Shown piece by piece: positions 1 through 5,838 of a stretch of 6,269 nucleotides of DNA (position 1 is its first letter; each line of letters opens with the position of its first letter). The notes beneath the pieces are model-generated. The model was given only the letters and a program-made list of their open reading frames with translations. It was not told the origin of the DNA and did no database searches. The translations under genes were made by a program, and so were the position numbers. The DNA is taken from the NCBI GenBank assembly GCA_027021325.1, contig JALUUN010000435.1, forward strand, positions 1-6,269. Reading direction: 5' to 3'. Source of the stretch: Planctomycetota bacterium (GTDB taxonomy: Bacteria; Planctomycetota; UBA1135).

Positions 1-140
1 CGGGCGGCGGGCGCGCTCTGGAAGGAGCGGAAGACCTGCCGTGTCTGGCGCCAGGCCTCCTCCTCCCCGCTGCCGGCGGCGGGTACGAAGGCCGTCTCCT
101 CCTTGTGCTGCATTCCCTCCCGCAGGTGCCTCGTGTCCAT
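1..140 (-). CDS. Unrecognised protein, N-terminal fragment (5' end of a gene cut by the window edge)
   Basis: Reading leftwards from an ATG at 140 gives 46 uninterrupted codons to the window edge, starting MDTRHLREGMQHKEETAF and continuing with an acidic stretch (GEEEAW) and then WRQTRQVFRSF. The composition looks like real protein, whereas the overlapping plus-strand frames here read as Arg/Pro/Gly-rich shadow sequence. The ATG at 140 is preferred because a GGAG lies 9 bases upstream. An in-frame ATG at 113 (residue 10) has GGGAGGG directly before it, but its spacing is too short. There is no signal peptide or membrane segment at this end, so a cytoplasmic protein is likely. I do not recognise the family, and the fragment is too short to assign one. 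It lies in the same orientation as the oxidoreductase gene, whose stop codon is 135 bp upstream of this start, so the two could be co-transcribed, although a separate promoter is suggested. Confidence 0.55.
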   Translation of the reverse strand, partial: MDTRHLREGMQHKEETAFVPAAGSGEEEAWRQTRQVFRSFQSAPAA

Positions 141-149
141 GGAAGAGGA

Positions 150-178
150 CTCCGTCTCCCGGAGCCCCGGCGAGGCTA
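150..178 (-). promoter_or_regulatory. Candidate -10 hexamer and ribosome-binding site for the partial left-edge gene
   Basis: On the minus strand TAGCCT reads from 178 to 173, and GGAG (153 to 150) lies 9 bases before the ATG at 140. The same TAGCCT hexamer sits directly before the FG-GAP protein gene. I see no TTGACA-like -35 box at 16-18 bp spacing. The GGAG spacing decides the start codon choice. The -10 call is an inference from one weak hexamer. Confidence 0.3.
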
Positions 179-275
179 GGACGGTTCCGGCGGAGCGTGG
201 GCCGGCTCCTCCCGGAGAATCGGCGAGCCCTGCCGCGAAAGGGGCGTAACCGGGGATCCGGGGACGGGCGTGCCG

Positions 276-1697
276 TCAGGCGCGCAGGCCGAGGAAGGCG
301 CGCACGCGCCGGGCGGCGTGCCAGCCGGCCATGCCGTGGATGCCTCCGCCGGGCGGCGTCGAGGCCGAGGCGAGGAACCAGTCGGGCCGCGGCGTGTCCC
401 AGGGCCGGCGCCAGGAGACCGGCCGTGCGAAGAGGTGGCGCAGGAAGGGAGCGCCGCCGGTCAGGGAACCGCCGCGGAGGTTCGGGTTGCGTGCCTCCAG
501 ATCCCGGGGACCGGCCGGGCGCCGCGCCAGGATGCGCTCGCGGAAGCCCGGGGCCTGCTCTTCGATGCGCGCCTCCAGGAGCGCGGTGGCGTCCCCCGCC
601 CAGCCCAGGGGGACGTGGGCGTAGGCCGAGACCGCAGCGCCGCCCGCGGGTGCCCGGCCCGGGTCGGCCGCCGTCGGCTGGGTGAGGAGGAGGAAGGGCC
701 GCTCGGGCATGCGCCCGCGCCAGCACGCCGCCTCGGCGGCGGCGATCTCCTCCAGGGTTCCGAAGTGGACGGTGGAGGCCTCCCCCACCCGCGGGTCGCG
801 CCAGGGCACGGGACCGTCCAGGGCCCAGTGGACCTGGAAGACGCCGGGGCCCGGCGGCAGGGCACGCAGGCGCCGGAGCCAGGCCTCCGGCAGGGCTCCC
901 TCGGCGAAGCGGGCGAAGTTCCAGGCCGTGAGGTCGAAGACGACCGCCCGGGCCGGCGGCAGCTCGGAGGGGCGTCGGAGGCGGACGCCGCAGCGGATCG
1001 TGACGTCCCGTTCCTCCAGGAGGGCGGCCAGGGCCCGGGCCAGGCGGCCGCTGCCGCCGCGGGCGAAGGGCCAGTCGCGGAGATGGGCGCTGAGGCCCAG
1101 GACCAGGGCGAAGGAAGCCGAGGGGGCGCGCTCCAGGGGCAGGAAGGCATGGGCGGCGAGGCCGGCCAGGAGCTCCCGGGCCGGCCGGCCGCGGAAGGAA
1201 CGGGCGAGCCCGTGGAAGGAGCGAAGTCCCTTCCAGGCCATCCAGGCGCAGCCCAGGGGGCGGCGCGGGCGCAAGGGCAGAGGGCCCAGGAGGTCCTCGA
1301 AGAGGGCCGGACCGGCGTGCACCAGGGGCTCGAAGAGCCGCCGCCACCGGCCGGCGTCTCCGGCCAGGGCCGCCGCGGTCGCCTCCAGGGAACGGTCCAG
1401 GAAGACCGGCGGCCCGGTGCCGAGGTGGGCGGCGGCCCGGGGCGCCGCTGCCCAGGCGAAGCCCTGCCGGCGGAGACCCGCCTCCAGGCGGGCGAAGGCC
1501 GGGGAGAGGACCGCGAGCGGCATCACGCTGGCGCAGCGGTCGTGGACGAAGCCCGGGCGCACGAACTCCCCGGAGGCGAGGCCGCCGCCGGGCGCGGGCG
1601 CGGCCTCCAGGACCTCGACCTCGAGGCCGGAACGCGCCAGCTCCAGGGCCGCGACCAGCCCGTTCGGGCCGGCGCCGACGACGAGGACGTCCTTCAT
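276..1697 (-). CDS. NAD(P)/FAD-dependent oxidoreductase, phytoene dehydrogenase / PYROXD2-like (COG1233 type)
   Basis: The gene encodes a complete 473-residue protein ending in TGA at 276-278. The N-terminus VLVVGAGPNGLVAALELA (residues 4-21) is the Rossmann dinucleotide-binding motif GxGxxG (G8, G10, G13), with the ribose-binding acid E31 in VEVLEAAPAPGGG. The stretch FARGGSGRLARALAALLEE (211-229) matches the GG.G.L..AL segment typical of phytoene-dehydrogenase relatives. The end, PPGGGIHGMAGWHAAR (448-463), is the C-terminal FAD-contacting motif seen in the PYROXD2-like branch. These enzymes are flavoproteins that oxidise or isomerise hydrophobic substrates, and here the substrate cannot be named. 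No carotenoid or other terpenoid genes are next to it, so a role as phytoene desaturase is not supported. There is no signal peptide, so it is probably cytoplasmic or membrane-peripheral. The ATG at 1697 is chosen because the Rossmann strand begins immediately after it. No good Shine-Dalgarno is present at normal spacing. It is divergent from the FG-GAP gene. Confidence 0.9.
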   Translation of the reverse strand: MKDVLVVGAGPNGLVAALELARSGLEVEVLEAAPAPGGGLASGEFVRPGFVHDRCASVMPLAVLSPAFARLEAGLRRQGFAWAAAPRAAAHLGTGPPVFLDRSLEATAAALAGDAGRWRRLFEPLVHAGPALFEDLLGPLPLRPRRPLGCAWMAWKGLRSFHGLARSFRGRPARELLAGLAAHAFLPLERAPSASFALVLGLSAHLRDWPFARGGSGRLARALAALLEERDVTIRCGVRLRRPSELPPARAVVFDLTAWNFARFAEGALPEAWLRRLRALPPGPGVFQVHWALDGPVPWRDPRVGEASTVHFGTLEEIAAAEAACWRGRMPERPFLLLTQPTAADPGRAPAGGAAVSAYAHVPLGWAGDATALLEARIEEQAPGFRERILARRPAGPRDLEARNPNLRGGSLTGGAPFLRHLFARPVSWRRPWDTPRPDWFLASASTPPGGGIHGMAGWHAARRVRAFLGLRA

Positions 1698-1704
1698 CGG
1701 GCAG

Positions 1705-1730
1705 CCGGCGCCGTCCTTCGAAGGCGCCGG
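1705..1730. repeat. Perfect 8-bp inverted repeat (hairpin) in the oxidoreductase leader / divergent intergenic region
   Basis: The arms CCGGCGCC (1705-1712) and GGCGCCGG (1723-1730) are exact reverse complements separated by 10 bases. The loop overlaps a second, smaller palindrome, CCTTCGAAGG (1715-1724). In the minus-strand transcript the hairpin would end 7 bases before the oxidoreductase ATG (1697). The only purine-rich, Shine-Dalgarno-like sequence, GAAGGA, would sit in its loop. It could be a translational control hairpin, a dyad operator between the divergent genes, or chance in GC-rich DNA. Confidence 0.45.
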
Positions 1731-1739
1731 AGGGCTCCG

Positions 1740-1745
1740 AGGATA
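1740..1745 (-). promoter_or_regulatory. Candidate -10 element for the oxidoreductase gene
   Basis: TATCCT reads from 1745 to 1740 on the minus strand, a 4-of-6 match to TATAAT in a region almost free of A and T. It would place the transcript start near 1733 and give a leader of roughly 36 bases that contains the inverted repeat at 1705-1730. No recognisable -35 box is found at the usual spacing. Confidence 0.3.
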
Positions 1746-1856
1746 CGGGAGGAGCGGAGACCCGCCTCGGCACCCGCGGAACGGCGCAGGTCCGGGCGGC
1801 GGCGAAGGATCCTCGTGTCCGGTCCGGGCGCGGAGGAGAGCCCCGCGGCCCCCTGT

Positions 1857-1862
1857 TAGCCT
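1857..1862 (+). promoter_or_regulatory. Candidate -10 element immediately upstream of the FG-GAP gene start
   Basis: TAGCCT, preceded by GT, ends 6 bases before the ATG at 1869. If it is a -10 hexamer, transcription would begin at or beside the start codon, giving a leaderless mRNA. The GGAG at 1863-1866 is only 2 bases from the ATG, too close for a normal Shine-Dalgarno. No -35 consensus is visible. The rest of the 171-bp intergenic region (1698-1868) holds the oppositely directed TATCCT and the inverted repeat. Confidence 0.3.
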
Positions 1863-1868
1863 GGAGCC

Positions 1869-4391
1869 ATGCTGTGCTCCCTTCTCCGGGCCGCTGCCCT
1901 TCTCACGGTCCTGACTCCGGCCCTCACCGCCCAGGGCGAGGTTCCGCTCCAGAAGTGGACCCACCCCGACTGGCCCAACGGCCTCGACTTCGGAGAGGCC
2001 ACGGGCATCTCCTTCGGCGACTACGACGCCGACGGCTGGCACGACATCTTCTGCGCCGACGGCCGGTTGCTCTGGCGCAACCTGGAGGGGCGGAACTGGG
2101 AGCTGGCCGCCGATCTCGCCGGCCTGATCCCGGACGGCTTCCGCTACGGCTCGAGCTTCGGCGACTACGACCAGGACGGCCTGCCCGACATCGTCACCGA
2201 GCCGCGCAACAGCGCCGGCGACACCTGCATGCACCTCTTGCACAACCTCGGAGGCGGCCTCTTCGAGGACGTCGCCGTGGATCCCAACGTGGTGGACTTC
2301 AACGCCTGCCAGGCGGATTCGGAGACCGCCTGCTGGGCCGACGTGGACGGAGACGGGGACCTGGACCTGTTCCTGCCCGTCTATCCGCCGAACAAGATGA
2401 ACGGGATCGACAATCAGTTCTTCCACAACCTCGGCCCTACCGGCCCCGGGGGGATGTGGCACTTCACCGAGATGGCGGCCCAGGCCGGGCTCCTGGTGCC
2501 GGCCGGCGCCGCACGGCCCGAGGGCGCCCAGTTCGTCGACGCCGACCGGGACGGCGACCTCGACCTGTACTCGAACGGCCACCTCTACCAGAACCTCTCC
2601 TCCCTGGACGCGCCGCTCTTCCAGTACGTCAAGGCCTCGGTTTCCGGCATCCGCAACCGCAACATCGTCGACGAGGGGGTCCTGTTCACGGACTACGACC
2701 TGGACGGCGACCTCGACCTTCTGATCTCCTACGCCGAGGGCAAGGGCATCCGCATCTGGGAGTCCTGGGGGGACGGCACCTGGTTCGAGACCGACACCTC
2801 GATCGTCGAGGACTACAAGACCGGCGCGGGTTACGGCCTCTCCGCCGCCGACTGGGACCTGGACGGCGACCTGGACTTCATGGCCCTGGACACCTTCCGC
2901 CGCAACCTCCGGGTCGAGGAAGGGCTGCGTCGGTTCGTCCTGGCCTCGGACACCATCCCCCCCGACGACAAGCGCGCCGCCGCGCCGGCCTGGGGCGACT
3001 GGGACCTGGATGGCGATCCCGACCTCGCCCTCGGCAACGGCATCTTCGGCTCCTACCTGTACGAGAACACGACCTACGGACCGGACACGGACCCGCGGCG
3101 CAAGCGCGGCCTGCGCGTGCGCCCGGTACGAGACTCGGCGAGCGTGGACCGGGGTCTGGAGACCGAGTACGGGACCCTGATCGAGGTCCACCTGCGCGAC
3201 GACCCGCGGGGCCTGCGCCGCATCGGATTCCCTGCCAGTTCCTCCGGCTACATCAACCAGAACGAGTACCCGGTGTTCTTCGCCCTGCCGCCGGACCCCG
3301 ATCCCGGGGATCCCCTGGAGGATCTCCACTTCGACCTCAGCCTCGACTACCCGGTTCTCGGCGGCAGCGGAACCTGGCGGGTGGACAAGTATGTGAACCC
3401 GGCGCTCGGCAACCTGGACCTCGCCGAACTCGAGGATCCGCGCGAGGTCACGGTCTTCCGCAGCGGGCGCGTGGACTTCAACGGCATCCCCTTGGTGCCC
3501 TCGCCGGCCCCCGATCCCGTGCTTCTGACGACCACCGGCGGTCTGATCGGCATCACCCACGACACCGGCCTGCCCGATCCGGTGCAGGCCTCCAGTGAGG
3601 GCGTCTTCGTCGGCATCGAGGTGGATACCCACGGCGCCGCGGAGGTCCTGCACGTGAAGGAGCTGATCCTGGACGGCCGCCCCGGCAAGCCCTTCGGCCT
3701 GGGCCGCGGGCGGCGGGCGAACATCCTGGCCTGGGACGTGACGGTACCGGGTGCTCCGGTCCTGGCCGGAGCCTTCTGGCAGGAACTCGACGAACGCAAC
3801 CGCCGCGGCCACTGGCGCGTGGACCTGGACCTCGAACCGGACCGGGTGTACCGCTTCGTCGCCCACGTCCAGAGCTACCGCGAGACCCCCATCGCCGGCC
3901 CCGTGGACCACGGCGTCCTGAGCGTGACGGGCGGTCTCCTGTACCGCGACGCCGCTCCGCAGAGCGGGGCCGCCGCCACCACCGCCACCGTGGACCCGTC
4001 CCGGGTCTTCCTGGCCCTGCGCATCAGCCCCTCCGACCCGCCGCGCTTCCTCGATCTTCGAGCGGGCGCCGGTCTCGTCCTGAGCGTGGACGGCGAGCCG
4101 CGACCGGGGGCTTCCCTGCTCCTGGAGGTCCAGGGGCCGCCCGCCACCGAGATCCGCCTGGTCGCCGCCGACGAGCTGCGCGGCGCCGAGCAGGGCGGCC
4201 TGCGCATCCTTCCCGCCCCGGAGCGGGTGCTGGTCCTCGGCAGCACCGATGCCGCCGGACTCCTCCAGACCTCCCTGGATCTCCCCGCCGGCCTCGAGGC
4301 CGGACGGCCGGTCTTCCTGCAGGCGGTGGCCGAAGACGCCGGCGGCACCCTCCTGGGCTCGAACCTCGTGGCCGGGGTCCTGCGCCGCTGA
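1869..4391 (+). CDS. Secreted FG-GAP/VCBS repeat protein with ASPIC/UnbV-like region (CRTAC1-like), 840 residues
   Basis: The protein begins with a signal peptide (Arg at 7, hydrophobic core 8-19, likely cleavage after LTA at 21 before Gln22). Residues 49-387 contain seven copies of a calcium-binding DxDxDG-type loop in FG-GAP/VCBS context: FGDYDADGWHDIF, FGDYDQDGLPDIV, WADVDGDGDLDLF, FVDADRDGDLDLY, FTDYDLDGDLDLL, AADWDLDGDLDFM and WGDWDLDGDPDLA. They are spaced 48-66 residues apart, as expected for a seven-bladed integrin-alpha-type beta-propeller. Residues about 413-535 resemble ASPIC/UnbV (EYGTLIEV, then SSSGYINQNEYPVFFALP), as in CRTAC1-like proteins. Residues about 546-840 have no domain I can name with confidence. 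The last 90 resemble C-terminal beta-rich modules I associate with exported planctomycete proteins. The protein is probably exported and calcium-binding, with an adhesive or ligand-binding role rather than a catalytic one. No covalent surface anchor or C-terminal membrane segment is seen. The ATG at 1869 is fixed by the signal peptide. The HtrA protease gene follows 61 bp downstream. Confidence 0.92.
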   Translation: MLCSLLRAAALLTVLTPALTAQGEVPLQKWTHPDWPNGLDFGEATGISFGDYDADGWHDIFCADGRLLWRNLEGRNWELAADLAGLIPDGFRYGSSFGDYDQDGLPDIVTEPRNSAGDTCMHLLHNLGGGLFEDVAVDPNVVDFNACQADSETACWADVDGDGDLDLFLPVYPPNKMNGIDNQFFHNLGPTGPGGMWHFTEMAAQAGLLVPAGAARPEGAQFVDADRDGDLDLYSNGHLYQNLSSLDAPLFQYVKASVSGIRNRNIVDEGVLFTDYDLDGDLDLLISYAEGKGIRIWESWGDGTWFETDTSIVEDYKTGAGYGLSAADWDLDGDLDFMALDTFRRNLRVEEGLRRFVLASDTIPPDDKRAAAPAWGDWDLDGDPDLALGNGIFGSYLYENTTYGPDTDPRRKRGLRVRPVRDSASVDRGLETEYGTLIEVHLRDDPRGLRRIGFPASSSGYINQNEYPVFFALPPDPDPGDPLEDLHFDLSLDYPVLGGSGTWRVDKYVNPALGNLDLAELEDPREVTVFRSGRVDFNGIPLVPSPAPDPVLLTTTGGLIGITHDTGLPDPVQASSEGVFVGIEVDTHGAAEVLHVKELILDGRPGKPFGLGRGRRANILAWDVTVPGAPVLAGAFWQELDERNRRGHWRVDLDLEPDRVYRFVAHVQSYRETPIAGPVDHGVLSVTGGLLYRDAAPQSGAAATTATVDPSRVFLALRISPSDPPRFLDLRAGAGLVLSVDGEPRPGASLLLEVQGPPATEIRLVAADELRGAEQGGLRILPAPERVLVLGSTDAAGLLQTSLDLPAGLEAGRPVFLQAVAEDAGGTLLGSNLVAGVLRR
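2013..3029 (+). repeat. Seven FG-GAP/VCBS calcium-loop repeats inside the propeller gene
   Basis: The repeats encode the 13-residue loops at codons 49-61, 97-109, 156-168, 222-234, 273-285, 326-338 and 375-387. The last three share the string DLDGD, and copies 6 and 7 share DWDLDGD, so their DNA is also very similar. Copies 1 and 2 share FGDYD. The count of seven fits a complete propeller. Each loop supplies the Asp residues expected to hold one Ca2+. Confidence 0.85.
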
Positions 4392-4425
4392 ACGCCGCCG
4401 CCCCTCCGGAAGGAGCCCGCGGCGT
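4392..4425 (+). terminator. Hairpin between the FG-GAP and HtrA genes, possible terminator or attenuator
   Basis: ACGCCGC (4392-4398) and GCGGCGT (4419-4425) form a perfect 7-bp outer stem starting directly after the stop codon. Inside it, CTCC (4404-4407) and GGAG (4412-4415) pair around a GGAA loop, which fits the stable GNRA tetraloop class. No run of T follows (the next bases are GCCATTCC), so it is not a classical intrinsic terminator. It could weaken read-through, protect the upstream mRNA 3' end, or be chance. Confidence 0.3.
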
Positions 4426-4439
4426 GCCATTCCGGGACG

Positions 4440-4452
4440 TAGGATCCGGGAC
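4440..4452 (+). promoter_or_regulatory. Candidate ribosome-binding site or -10 element before the HtrA gene
   Basis: TAGGAT (4440-4445) is followed by 7 bases and then the ATG at 4453. The sequence can be read two ways: AGGA (4441-4444) as a Shine-Dalgarno with 8-base spacing, or TAGGAT as a -10 hexamer giving a near-leaderless transcript. Its position resembles that of TAGCCT before the FG-GAP gene. No -35 box is visible. Confidence 0.3.
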
Positions 4453-5838
4453 ATGCTTTCGTTCCTCGCCCTGTCCCTCGCGCCGGCGGCCCTGGCCCAG
4501 CTCCCCGACGAGACGGACCTCGCCGCCCGCTACGGCGAACGCCTCAGCATGGAGGCGCGGGTCTACCGCTCGGCCGCGCCGGGAGTCGTCAGCATCGACG
4601 TCGAGGCCGATCTCTGGACCTGGGACCTGTTCCGCGGACGCCGCATCCGCGCCGGGCGCAAGAGCGTCGGTCAGGGCACCGGGGTGGTCATCGACCCGGC
4701 CGGGCTTGTCATCACCAACGCCCACGTCGCCGTTCCCCTCGAGGAGGGCATCGATCCCGACTCGGTCCTGTGCCGCGTCTCCTTCCCCGAGGAGTTCGGC
4801 GGCGAGACCCTGCCGACCCGTATCCTCAACCTGGACCGCGAGTGGGACCTGGCCCTCCTCAAGATCGAGGCCCCGGCCGGCCGCCGCTTCCAGGCGGTGC
4901 CCCTCGGCGACAGCGGCGATCTCCTGCCGGGCGAGCGGGTGGTGGCCATCGGCACGCCTTTCGGCAACAGCCACTCGGTGACCTCGGGGATCCTGTCGGC
5001 GGTGCACCGCGACGTCACCCTGCCCGGCCCCGACGGCCGGCCCAGGACCTTCGCCGGCCTGCTCCAGACCGACGCCGCCATCAACCCCGGCAACTCCGGC
5101 GGCCCGCTCCTGAACGTCTACGGCGAGGTCATCGGCATCAACAACGCCACCCTCCTCGGCGCCGACGGCATCGGCTACGCCATCCCGGTCAACCGGGTGC
5201 GCGAGATCCTCGACGACCGCCTCCTCGACGCCGACCGCAGCGGCCGCTTCTGGGCCGGGATGCGCGTCGAGGGCGGCGGCCAGGGCCTGGTCGTCCGCAG
5301 CCTGCACCCGCGGGGCCCGGCGGCCCGTGCCGGCCTGCGCGTCGGCGACCGGATCCTGGCGGTGGACGGCGTGCCCGTGGACTCGGAGACCGCCTACGCC
5401 ACGCAGCTCCTGCCGCATCAGGCCGGGGACCAGGTGGCGCTGCGCGTCGAGCGCGATGGTCACCGGCTGGAGCTGCGTCTCGAGCTCCTGCCGGCGGAGG
5501 CGCGGGACACCTACGGCCTGCTTGGCTTCGAGGCGGTGCCCGAGACCCTCTACTACGGGCGCGGTTTCGCCCGCCGCCGCCTCCAGGTCCTGCGCGTGAC
5601 CCGCGTCTTCGAGGGGACCGGCGCTGCCGAACTCGGGCTGCGCCCCGGCGACCTGATCCTGGCCGTGGCCCTGGACCGGGGCGACCGGAGCGATCCCTGG
5701 GTTCCGGTGCGCACGGTCGGCGAACTCGTCGCCTTGATCCGGGGACCGGACTTCCGCCGCCAGGGCGAGAACGTCTGGATCCTCCGCGACGAGGAGTCCT
5801 ACCGCGGGCACCTCAGCTTCGACGACCCGGACCTCTGA
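4453..5838 (+). CDS. HtrA/DegP-type secreted serine protease with two PDZ domains (461 residues)
   Basis: The protein is a trypsin-fold, ATP-independent protease/chaperone expected in the periplasm. It begins with a short signal peptide (MLSFLALSLAPAALA, likely cleavage before Gln16). The protease domain spans about 35-255 and has the full triad: H91 in ITNAHVAVP, D132 in REWDLALLKIE and S215 in INPGNSGGPLLN. The oxyanion-loop context and the IGYAIPVNRVREIL helix that ends HtrA protease domains (240-253) are also present. PDZ1 covers about 265-348 (GPAARAGLRVGDRILAVDG, 288-306) and PDZ2 about 357-456 (GAAELGLRPGDLILAVAL). The total length fits DegP/DegQ-type proteins. The signal peptide lacks a positive n-region. 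Arginines do lie in frame just upstream (RRAIPGRRIRD) but no ATG, GTG or TTG precedes them, so the ATG at 4453 is kept. The gene follows the exported FG-GAP gene by 61 bp and may be co-transcribed with it. Its last 26 bp overlap the convergent epimerase gene. Confidence 0.93.
   Translation: MLSFLALSLAPAALAQLPDETDLAARYGERLSMEARVYRSAAPGVVSIDVEADLWTWDLFRGRRIRAGRKSVGQGTGVVIDPAGLVITNAHVAVPLEEGIDPDSVLCRVSFPEEFGGETLPTRILNLDREWDLALLKIEAPAGRRFQAVPLGDSGDLLPGERVVAIGTPFGNSHSVTSGILSAVHRDVTLPGPDGRPRTFAGLLQTDAAINPGNSGGPLLNVYGEVIGINNATLLGADGIGYAIPVNRVREILDDRLLDADRSGRFWAGMRVEGGGQGLVVRSLHPRGPAARAGLRVGDRILAVDGVPVDSETAYATQLLPHQAGDQVALRVERDGHRLELRLELLPAEARDTYGLLGFEAVPETLYYGRGFARRRLQVLRVTRVFEGTGAAELGLRPGDLILAVALDRGDRSDPWVPVRTVGELVALIRGPDFRRQGENVWILRDEESYRGHLSFDDPDL

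Noticed and set aside
1..140. Possible LOG-family (lysine-decarboxylase-like) identity of the partial gene, from a W...VFR pattern.
   Set aside because: The similarity is a few residues in a 46-residue fragment, with no LOG signature motif in view.
141..275. Possible terminator after the oxidoreductase gene, including a CCGG-rich segment around a GGATCC.
   Set aside because: Only very short complementary arms are present and there is no T-tract in the minus direction.
41..685. A plus-strand open frame at the left end.
   Set aside because: The translation is almost only Arg, Pro, Gly and Ala, which is typical of an out-of-frame reading of GC-rich DNA. It crosses the boundary between two minus-strand genes.
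270..1859. A long plus-strand open frame over the oxidoreductase gene.
   Set aside because: It is a register-matched antisense shadow of a clear flavoprotein gene, and its translation is Gly/Arg/Ala-rich without motifs.
1869..4454. A very long minus-strand open frame running antisense through the whole FG-GAP gene and continuous with the oxidoreductase frame, suggesting a fused 1392-residue protein.
   Set aside because: It is in codon register with the sense gene, so antisense stops would require sense TTA, CTA or TCA codons, which are avoided in GC-rich coding DNA. Its translation is low-complexity Val/Gly/Glu/Gln-rich sequence with no domain, and the true oxidoreductase begins at 1697.
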